Origin: Pseudomonadota bacterium
GTDB taxonomy: Bacteria > Myxococcota_A > UBA796 > SXON01
Assembly: GCA_005778355.1 (NCBI GenBank)
Contig: SXON01000213.1
Coordinates: forward strand, 37,745-101,744
Length of the DNA: 64,000 bases
Direction of reading: 5' to 3'
Below, in pieces: positions 56,534 through 64,000 of this stretch; position 1 is the first letter of the stretch; each line of letters begins with the position of its first letter. The translations under genes were made by a program, and so were the position numbers. The notes beneath the pieces are model-generated. The model was not told the DNA's origin and did not search any database. It saw nothing but the letters and a program-made list of their open reading frames with translations.

Positions 56534-56982
56534 CGTCGCCATCCGGTGATGAGGACCGTTGCCCCCCAGGCGGGCACCACGGCGAGCGGCGCGAGCAGGC
56601 CCGGCAATCCCGCGGTGGCGAGGCGCGCGGCGGGGGCGATCCACGGGACGCTCACGAGAGCCGCGACGAGCGCGGCGCCGGCCCAGCCGCAGGGGCGGCG
56701 ACCGAGGCCGATCCCGCAGAAGGCGCCTGCGCCAGCGGCACCGGCAAGGGCCATGAGCGCCGTGGGCAAGGCCTCCGGGTCGAGCTGGGTCACGCCGGTG
56801 ACCGCGGGCATGACGGACGACCACCGTGCAAGCTGGTTTCCGCCGTTTCCCATGTCGGCCAGGAGGGCACACGTGAGCAACACCAGCTGGCCGAAGCAGG
56901 CGTGGGTGGTGATCGCGAGCGGCACGCCCGGCGCGAGGAGCGCATCGAGAAGGCGGGCGAGGCGGTCCATGTCCGAGAGCAT
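56530..56982 (-). CDS. Polytopic membrane protein upstream of kinase
   Basis: 150 residues with about four helices (LAITTHACFGQLVLLTCALLADMG; LPTALMALAGAAGAGAFCGIGLG; GAALVAALVSVPWIAPAARL; LPGLLAPLAVVPAWGATVLITG). ATG at 56982; Met5 is an alternative start. First gene of the run that continues to 47318. Unknown family. Confidence 0.6.
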   Translation of the reverse strand: MLSDMDRLARLLDALLAPGVPLAITTHACFGQLVLLTCALLADMGNGGNQLARWSSVMPAVTGVTQLDPEALPTALMALAGAAGAGAFCGIGLGRRPCGWAGAALVAALVSVPWIAPAARLATAGLPGLLAPLAVVPAWGATVLITGWRR

Positions 56983-57023
56983 ACCCAGAAGCGGGCCTCC
57001 GGCGTGAATCCCCTCGCCGCGAG

Positions 57024-60000
57024 CTACGATGGCAAGGGACCCGTCCCCACCTCGATGCGGCTCTGGGTGGCGGTGTGTTTCACCACTCGAACCCAGGCAC
57101 CGAGCGAGTCGGCGAGGCCCGGCACGTGCGTGATGATGCCGACCTGGCGGCCACTGGCCTGGAGCGACTCGAGCAGCTCGATGACCGTCTCCAGCGTCTT
57201 GGCGTCGAGGGTGCCGAAACCCTCGTCGATGAACAGGGAGCCGATCCGGAGGTCGCGCGCGGCCAGGCTCGACAGGCCGAGCGCCAGCGCCAGCGACGCG
57301 AGGAACGTTTCCCCGCCCGAGAGGCTGCTCACTGGGCGGATCGCGCTGGCGCTGTCGAGATCGATCACCTGGAGGGCCAGCGACTCGCCCGGCGCGCGGC
57401 CCAGGCGGTACCTCGGCGCGATGCGGGCCAGCTGCTCGTTGGCGCGCGCGACGAGGACATCCAGCGTGATGGACTGCACATAGGTGCGAAAGCGGCTCCC
57501 GGTGGCATCGCCGAGGAGGTCGTTCAAGGCGCGTCGGCGCTCGTAGATCACCTTCAGCGCCTCGACTTGGGCGTTGATCGCGGCCACTCGGGCCCGGCGG
57601 GCGTCGTCCTCGGCGAGTTGCTGGACGAGCACGCCCACGCGGGTGCGGGCGCTGTCACGGGCCGTGCGCGCCTCGGCGAGGGCAGTCGCGACCTCGTCGG
57701 GAGTCGCCTCGGGACGCGGCGTGGCCTCGTGCGCGGCGAGGTCGCGCTCGCGAGCATCCCGGGCCGCGGCGGCATCGTGGAGTGATCGGTCAAGCGCTGC
57801 GAGTGCGCCCTTCTCTCCGGCGATCCAGTCGCGGGGCACCGCGAGGCGTGCCTCGGCCAGGGGGAGCCCCAGGCCGGCCTCGGCGAGCGCGGCGTCGCGT
57901 GCCTGAGATCGCGAGGTGGCGTCGAGCGTTGCCTTGTCGAGCGCGTCCTTCGCGGCGGTCGCCGTGGCACGGGCGGCGCCGGCCTCCACGGTGGCCGCCT
58001 CGGCGGTGGAACGGGCGGCGTCGAAGGCGGCCTGTCGCGACTTGACGTGTTCCGCGATCTCCTTTTCCACCATGTCGACCGCGCGGCCGCCGAGCACGCG
58101 CTCGCGCAGGGCCCGGGAGGCGTCGAGGGCGTCGGCGGCGGCCTTGCGAGCGGCCTCGGCCTCGTCCTGTCGCGACAATGCCTCGGCAAGCGCGCCTTCC
58201 AGGGCGACGACGCGGGCCGATAGCGCCGCCTCCTCCCTCGCACAATCCGCGATCACGCTCTGGACTTGGCAGTACGCCTCCACCAGCTCGGCACATTTTC
58301 GCGCGAAGCCCGTGGGGTCCGCGTAGAGCAATCCGCGCCACGCGCCCATGGCGGCCAGCGGGCCGCCAAGCTGGTGCAGCGAGGCGTCGACCCCGGCCTC
58401 GGCGTCGCGAAGGGCGCGGGCATTGTCGTCGATGGCCTCTTGTGCGCCGCCGACCGCCTTGGCTGCGTCGTCGGTGGCCAGTCTCGCGTCGGCCGCGGCG
58501 GACGTGGCGCGTTTCCAATCCTCCAGCGCAGCCTTCACGCCCGCGGCGGCACGGGCTGCGGCCTGCTCGGCGTGGTCAACCTCGTTTTCCCAGGCTTCCA
58601 GGGCAGCTTCGTCGGCTCCAAGCCGGGCCTCGGCATCGACGAGAAGGGACAGCTCGGCGCCCCGGCCCAGGGCTCGCCACGCCCCCTCGTGTCGCGACCA
58701 CTCTGCACGCGCCTCCTGCTCCCGAAGGGCCTCGCCGGCGGCGGCGCGTTGGCTGGCGTGGGCGAGCGCGGCCGCGGCCGTTGCCTCGCCTCGTTCGTGT
58801 TTCTCCCGCTGCTTGAGCTCCCGCTGGCGCGCGGTCAGGTTGGCGAGCAGCTCATCGACCACCGGCGGCCGGTCGCGGTAGGGATGTTTGCTTGCCCCGC
58901 AGAGTGGGCAATCCTCGCCGGGCCGGAGCGCCTCGCGGTGGACGGCAACATCCACGGTGAGGCGCGCCCGCGAGAGGAGTCGCTCCACCTCCGCGAGCGC
59001 GACGGCGTGGGCGTCCGCGCGGGCCTCGGCCTGCGCCGCGCGCTGGGCTTGCCGACCGGACTCGACCGTGTGCGTCGCGCTGGCCTCGGCGGCGTTGCGA
59101 GCGACGAGCTCGGCCCGCGCGGCGTTGGCGAGCAGGTTGCGGGCCTGCGTGAGCGACAAGCGCCTCGCCTCGCACTCACGCCGCGCGGTCTTGGCGGCCT
59201 CCAAGGGGTGCTGGGCGGCGTCTGTCTCCGCGGCGGCGAGGCGCTGCGCCTGGAGCACCGCCTCGCCCGCCCGGGCGGCCGACCGCGCATCGAGCTCGGC
59301 GTGGGTGCCCGCGGCGAGCGCGTGGGCCTCGAGGAGGGGGGTGGCTCGTCCCTGGTGGCGGGCGCGTTCTGCCTCGTGCCGTGCGAAACCCGCGAGGTTG
59401 GCACGTGCGAGCGACCACTCCGCGGCCAGGGGCGCGATGCCCGGGTTCCGGTCAAGCCACGCCTCGGCCCCGGCTCGCCGCGCGGCGTTCGCGTCGAGCT
59501 CCGCGTTGACCTTGCGGCGGGCCACCTGGGCCGCCTCGAGTTCCCTGGCTCGGCCGAGGGCGGCTGCCGTGGCGGCACGGGTGGACGCCTCGTGGGCCAC
59601 CAGCAGCGCGTCGAGGCGCCGGGCCTCGGCAAGCTCGGGTGCAGCGTTCTCCCGTGCGGCGCTGTCGGCCAGGAGCGCGACGCGCGCGGCCTCGGCTGCC
59701 TCCCGGGCTCGTGTGGCGGCGCTGTTGGCCTCGGCGGCGCGGCCCTGGGCCAGGCGGTCGTGGTCGACCGTCTCGACGAGTCGCCGCGCGGCCTCGCTCG
59801 CTCGCTCGATGAGGGAACGGAACGGCTCGACGGCGAGAACGTCGCTGAGCGCCTGCCGCCGGGTGGCAGCGGCCTCGTGGTCCGAGCCCGCCGCAGCGAG
59901 CACGGCCTGGGCACGCGCGAGCAGGGTGCCAAGCTCCTCCAGGCGCGCGTGCCACCGCGCCTGTGCCTCGAGGCGCTCGGCGAGGGTGCCCGCGAGCGTC

Positions 60001-60749
60001 GCCGTCGCCTCGGCTTCGACCCGGGCCCCTTCGACCACCTCGCGCTCGTCGGCGCTCAAGAGCCGGTGCTCGCCGAGCTTCTTCTGCTCCTCGTCCACCT
60101 GCGTCTGCGCCTCGCGCGCGCGTTCGAATGCGAGTTTGCCGACGAGGCCGTAGCGCACGGTCGCGGTGAGCTTTTCCAGGAGTCCGGCCCGCTCGCGGGC
60201 GTCGGCGCGGAGGAAGGCGGCAAACTCGCCCTGCGGGAGCAGGACGGAGCGGGTGAACTGGTCGAGCGTGAGGCCGAGGTGCTCGATCACCCAGCCGTTG
60301 ACCTTGTCGATTCCCGATTCGAGCACCTGTCCTGTGGCGACGTCGACGACCGAGCGGTTCGCGTTCTGTAGGCGACCACCCGCCTTCTTGTGGGCGCGTT
60401 GTACGGACCAGCGCGCCCGGTAGCGGCGCCCGTCGTGGGCGAGGAACTCCACCTCGGCGTAGCCCTCGCCGCTGCCGCGGCGGAGGATGCCGCGCGCGTC
60501 GCCCGACGACACCTGCTCATCGTCGTCCTCGTGGTGGTGGCCGACCCGGTGTTTGACCGCGGACTGGTATCGGGGTGTTTGCCCGTAGAGCGCGAGGCAG
60601 ATCGCGTCGAGGAGCGTGGACTTGCCCGCCCCGGTGGGCCCGGTGATCGCGAAGGTGCCCGCCTTGGCCAGAGGGGGCGCGGCGAAGTCGACGACCCAGT
60701 CGCCAGCGAGGCTGGCGAGGTTCTTGCCGCGGACCAGGAGGATTTTCAT
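57024..60749 (-). CDS. sbcC: Exonuclease subunit SbcC
   Basis: 1241 residues. SMC-like ATPase that with SbcD processes DNA hairpins and ends. N-terminal MKILLVRGKNLASLAGDWVVDF and Walker A TGPTGAGKSTLLDAICLALYGQTPRYQ; long Ala/Glu/Arg-rich coiled coils; zinc hook DCPLCGASKHPY near the middle; C-terminal signature SLSGGETFLASLALALGLSSLA with Walker B LFIDEGFGTLD. ATG overlaps the sbcD stop. Full-length. Long open frames on the opposite strand are antisense shadows. Confidence 0.95.
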   Translation of the reverse strand: MKILLVRGKNLASLAGDWVVDFAAPPLAKAGTFAITGPTGAGKSTLLDAICLALYGQTPRYQSAVKHRVGHHHEDDDEQVSSGDARGILRRGSGEGYAEVEFLAHDGRRYRARWSVQRAHKKAGGRLQNANRSVVDVATGQVLESGIDKVNGWVIEHLGLTLDQFTRSVLLPQGEFAAFLRADARERAGLLEKLTATVRYGLVGKLAFERAREAQTQVDEEQKKLGEHRLLSADEREVVEGARVEAEATATLAGTLAERLEAQARWHARLEELGTLLARAQAVLAAAGSDHEAAATRRQALSDVLAVEPFRSLIERASEAARRLVETVDHDRLAQGRAAEANSAATRAREAAEAARVALLADSAARENAAPELAEARRLDALLVAHEASTRAATAAALGRARELEAAQVARRKVNAELDANAARRAGAEAWLDRNPGIAPLAAEWSLARANLAGFARHEAERARHQGRATPLLEAHALAAGTHAELDARSAARAGEAVLQAQRLAAAETDAAQHPLEAAKTARRECEARRLSLTQARNLLANAARAELVARNAAEASATHTVESGRQAQRAAQAEARADAHAVALAEVERLLSRARLTVDVAVHREALRPGEDCPLCGASKHPYRDRPPVVDELLANLTARQRELKQREKHERGEATAAAALAHASQRAAAGEALREQEARAEWSRHEGAWRALGRGAELSLLVDAEARLGADEAALEAWENEVDHAEQAAARAAAGVKAALEDWKRATSAAADARLATDDAAKAVGGAQEAIDDNARALRDAEAGVDASLHQLGGPLAAMGAWRGLLYADPTGFARKCAELVEAYCQVQSVIADCAREEAALSARVVALEGALAEALSRQDEAEAARKAAADALDASRALRERVLGGRAVDMVEKEIAEHVKSRQAAFDAARSTAEAATVEAGAARATATAAKDALDKATLDATSRSQARDAALAEAGLGLPLAEARLAVPRDWIAGEKGALAALDRSLHDAAAARDARERDLAAHEATPRPEATPDEVATALAEARTARDSARTRVGVLVQQLAEDDARRARVAAINAQVEALKVIYERRRALNDLLGDATGSRFRTYVQSITLDVLVARANEQLARIAPRYRLGRAPGESLALQVIDLDSASAIRPVSSLSGGETFLASLALALGLSSLAARDLRIGSLFIDEGFGTLDAKTLETVIELLESLQASGRQVGIITHVPGLADSLGAWVRVVKHTATQSRIEVGTGPLPS

Positions 60750-61960
60750 GCCTCGCTCTCGATCGCGAGCGCCACGGCGTGCAGCTCGTAGAAGTCGGCC
60801 AGGAGGGACTCGGGCAGCTCGTCGTCGGGGTGCCGGCTGGTCCACAGGCGGCGGAGGATGTCCTCCGGTTGCCACTCGCTCAGCTCGGCCGGACCGTCGC
60901 TGTCGGCCAGCCCGCCGCCGACACCCTTGCCCTCTCGACCGACGCGCAGCACGCGTGCGCGCTTCCTGGCCATGATCTCGTCGACCCGGGCGCGCAGATC
61001 CGGGAGTCCGGGCGAGTCTTCGACGCACACCTCGATCCAGGCCGCATCGTCGTCGGGCCAGGCGCGCAGGGCGGCCTCGACCTCGAGAAGCGGCGCGGCG
61101 CCCGCGACCGGGAAACGAGGCAGGAGAACGGTGCGGGGAACCTCCTCGGCGCGGGAGGTGGCAACGCCGCAGGTGATCTCCACCACCCGCACCTGGTGAG
61201 GGTAGGCCCGCTCGTCGAGCGCCAGTGGGATCGGGGAGCCACAATAACGAAGCCGGTCCTGGCCCCCGATTCTTTGCGCGCGGTGAAGGTGGCCCAGCGC
61301 CGCGTAAGCCACGCGAGGCGGGAAAATGTCAGACGGGAAGGCGTGAAGGTTGCCGCCGAAAATCTTGCGTTCTGACAGGTCGGAGACCTGTCCCCCCACC
61401 ATGTAGGCGTGACCCATCGCCACCAGCGGGAGGCCGTCGTCGGGCACCGCTCGGAAGACCGACGCGTACACCTCCCGCGCCGCCTCCACCCAGCGGTCGG
61501 GATCTTCACCGCCGGGAAGGTCGGCCGGGCGCAGGTAGGGGACGGCGGCCACGCGGCCCAGGAGCCCCCCGTCCGAGCCAGTCACCGGCACGATCATCGA
61601 GGCGGCGTCGAGCTCAGCGCCCACGCGTGGCGGGTTGCCCACCACCTGCACGCGGAAATGTTCGAGCAACTCCCGGGGCGCGTCGAGCCGCGGGCCGGAA
61701 TCGTGGTTGCCCCCGATCACGATGACCTGTGGCGACGGGTCTAGTCGCGACACTGCCATGAGGAAGCGGTACCAGTCGCGCACGGCCGCGGCCGAGGGAT
61801 TGCTCGTGTGGAAGATGTCGCCCGCGATCAAGAGGGCGTGGGGCGTCTCGCGCGCGAGGAGCGCCAGCAGCCAGGCGAGGAAGGCCTGGTGCTCGGCACG
61901 GCGGTCCTGGTCGTGCAGCTCGTGGCCGAGGTGCCAGTCGGAAGTGTGGATGAAGCGCAT
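60746..61960 (-). CDS. sbcD: Exonuclease subunit SbcD
   Basis: 404 residues from ATG at 61960. Calcineurin-like nuclease of the Mre11 type: MRFIHTSDWHLGHELHDQDR (metal ligands Asp, His), LLIAGDIFHTSNPS, VIVIGGNHDSGPRLDAPRELLEHFRV, VAMGHAYMVGG, AYAALGHLHRAQRIGG and RYCGSPIPLALDE. Followed by the capping domain. Works with SbcC in double-strand-break and palindrome processing. Confidence 0.95.
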   Translation of the reverse strand: MRFIHTSDWHLGHELHDQDRRAEHQAFLAWLLALLARETPHALLIAGDIFHTSNPSAAAVRDWYRFLMAVSRLDPSPQVIVIGGNHDSGPRLDAPRELLEHFRVQVVGNPPRVGAELDAASMIVPVTGSDGGLLGRVAAVPYLRPADLPGGEDPDRWVEAAREVYASVFRAVPDDGLPLVAMGHAYMVGGQVSDLSERKIFGGNLHAFPSDIFPPRVAYAALGHLHRAQRIGGQDRLRYCGSPIPLALDERAYPHQVRVVEITCGVATSRAEEVPRTVLLPRFPVAGAAPLLEVEAALRAWPDDDAAWIEVCVEDSPGLPDLRARVDEIMARKRARVLRVGREGKGVGGGLADSDGPAELSEWQPEDILRRLWTSRHPDDELPESLLADFYELHAVALAIESEA

Positions 61961-62023
61961 GTCGTACCCGGGCGCTGCTGTATCCACGCCAAGGACGGTG
62001 CCCAGCCCGGCTGGCGCGTTTTG

Positions 62024-62036
62024 GTCAGGTACTGAC
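62024..62036. promoter_or_regulatory. Candidate operator upstream of sbcD
   Basis: Dyad GTCAG-GTA-CTGAC, 63 bases upstream of the sbcD start in the 105-base gap after the DUF4476-like gene. It does not match the LexA boxes I know of. Weak prediction. Confidence 0.3.
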
Positions 62037-62065
62037 TGAATCGTCGAGGCGAACGGGTGCCTCCT

Positions 62066-62716
62066 CTAGCGGAAGATGGCCTCGACGGCTGCCTTGTCGG
62101 CCGAGAAGGGAAACAGCGCGAGCAGGTGAAAGGCGTTTTGCGGGTCGACGATGCAGGGACGGAGCATCTGCACCGCGGCAATCCGGTCCACGGAGAAAGC
62201 GAGCTCCTCCACGAGGCGGGTGGCCTGGGCAACGGTGAGTCGGCGACCCGAGACGGCCATGCCGAGCGCCGCGAGCCGGTCGGCGGAGAACGACGCGTCG
62301 CTCATGGTGGCGGCGATGGCCTCGACCTCGGACGCGCCTAGCAGCCTCGACGAACCCGACGCGGACGCAGCGGGCGGCGGCGAAGCCGGAGCGGGGGCTG
62401 CCCCGGGGTAGGCAACAGGGATGCTCACGGCCTCGGCGACCACGTCGGCGGCGGTGGCCTCGCGGGCGCGAGCCGCCTGGCGCATGCTGTCGATCGCCGA
62501 CTGAGGTGCGTGCACCAGGACGTGGCCCACGAACCGGGCGTCGTTCCCGATTCCCCGAGGTTGGATGCACCACTCCCTCGCGACGACCGCACCGGTCGAT
62601 GCCTCGGCACTCGCCGCGCCGGTGGCACGCCACACCTGCATCTCGGCGTCAATCATCGCCTCCCGCCGGGCAGCAGACTCGCTCCTCACCTCTCGAGATT
62701 GCCCGACCACCATCAC
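62066..62716 (-). CDS. DUF4476-like protein
   Basis: 216 residues from GTG at 62716, which overlaps the upstream stop; ATG at 62713 is the next codon. The C-terminal part (about 115-216) is a repeat of short helices: LGASEVEAIAATMSDASFSADRLAALGMAVSGRRLTVAQATRLVEELAFSVDRIAAVQML, ending DPQNAFHLLALFPFSADKAAVEAIF. This is the DUF4476 pattern frequent in myxobacteria. The N-terminal half is an unrelated region. No signal peptide is clear. Function unknown. Confidence 0.65.
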   Translation of the reverse strand: MMVVGQSREVRSESAARREAMIDAEMQVWRATGAASAEASTGAVVAREWCIQPRGIGNDARFVGHVLVHAPQSAIDSMRQAARAREATAADVVAEAVSIPVAYPGAAPAPASPPPAASASGSSRLLGASEVEAIAATMSDASFSADRLAALGMAVSGRRLTVAQATRLVEELAFSVDRIAAVQMLRPCIVDPQNAFHLLALFPFSADKAAVEAIFR

Positions 62717-63032
62717 GCCATCCGACGTGGCGGGCGGTCCTTGACAAACGACCTGGCCCGCGAGATGATCTCTCGGCCGGATGTGGGCGACACGACTTTC
62801 CCCGACACCGACACCCGGTCCAGCTCGCCGTCGACGATCTCCACGTCGACGCGTGCGCGGTGGCACCAGGCGAGGAAACGAATCACCTCGCCGTCGCGTC
62901 CGCTACGCTCCACGCGCACCTCCGCCCCGGGGACCGAGACGACGCGACGCTCGACGACCGGCGCCCGCTTGCCCACCGCGATGGGCCGCGGCTCGTCGGA
63001 CGGGCCAAGGCCCAGTAGGCGGTCGAGAATCC

Positions 63033-63036
<4 letters not shown>
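62713..63036 (-). CDS. Small hypothetical protein coupled to boxB
   Basis: 107 residues from ATG at 63036, overlapping the boxB stop (ATGA). Basic at the C-terminus (SFVKDRPPRRMA), with an EVRVERSGRDGEVIRFLAWCHRARVDVEIVDGEL core that looks like a small beta-rich domain. No family recognised. The coupling with boxB may be accidental or may mark an accessory protein. Confidence 0.55.

Positions 63037-64000
<964 letters not shown>

Noticed and set aside
58266..60371. Open frame of 701 codons opposite sbcC
   Set aside because: Antisense shadow of the SbcC coiled coil; sbcC has full motifs.

Overview
The window looks like chromosomal DNA of a high-GC Myxococcota (former Deltaproteobacteria) bacterium. 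The sequence grounds are very GC-rich coding DNA, lamin-tail-domain surface proteins ending in a Cys / hydrophobic / poly-Arg C-terminal tag, giant MopE-type Asp/Cys repeat lipoproteins, Hanks-type Ser/Thr kinases with a transmembrane segment, and many lipoproteins with very short signal peptides. Starts are often GTG, and ATGA or GTGA stop/start overlaps are very common, so most genes sit in translationally coupled runs. I saw no rRNA, tRNA, CRISPR array, transposase or integrase.

Layout. 1-2.1 kb: two lamin-tail surface proteins. 2.1-8.3 kb (-): murB, and an alpha-2-macroglobulin split into two overlapping genes. 8.3-9.9 kb: BoxD-type aldehyde dehydrogenase. 10-18.7 kb (-): three paralogous MopE-repeat lipoproteins, one tipped with a C-type-lectin-like domain and two with fibrinogen-like domains. 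18.7-22.7 kb: MFS transporter, an unusual 390-bp gap (promoter-like site, 14-codon ORF, 129-bp inverted-repeat element), GH16-like lipoprotein, membrane protein, creatininase-family protein. 22.8-25.9 kb: benzoate-CoA-ligase-type enzyme, LysR regulator, divergent TauE/SafE transporter. 26-30.7 kb: methyltransferase between two copies of a dispersed repeat, then an operon alpha/beta hydrolase-SDR-Rid-enoyl-CoA hydratase-acyl-CoA dehydrogenase. 32-38.3 kb (-): clade II nos operon (nosZ, cytochrome c, membrane protein, nosD, nosF, nosL, nosY). 38.5-43 kb: orphan domain protein, kinase pair, two small lipoproteins. 43-46.7 kb (-): 4-hydroxybenzoyl-CoA reductase hcrCAB. 46.7-57 kb (-): DUF1579, HD protein, unknowns, beta-helix protein, DUF3160 lipoprotein, second kinase. 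57-62 kb (-): sbcDC. 62-64 kb (-): DUF4476-like protein, small protein, and boxB running off the right edge.

How it works together. CoA ligase, HcrABC, BoxB and BoxD are steps of one route: (hydroxy)benzoate to its CoA ester, reductive removal of the 4-hydroxyl to benzoyl-CoA, epoxidation and ring opening by the aerobic box pathway, and semialdehyde oxidation. They are scattered through the window rather than forming one operon. With the nos operon they suggest a facultative or microaerobic aromatic degrader that can use N2O as electron acceptor. This is inference from gene content.

At DNA level I found four repeated signals that gene annotation does not explain: an over-represented palindrome TGTCGCGACA (core GTCGCGAC about 30 times by eye); an AT-rich inverted repeat TGATACATC-N4-GATGTATCA recurring inside the MopE genes, with single arms in the hcr genes; a 47-bp repeat in three copies lying at gene ends; and the 129-bp inverted-repeat element.
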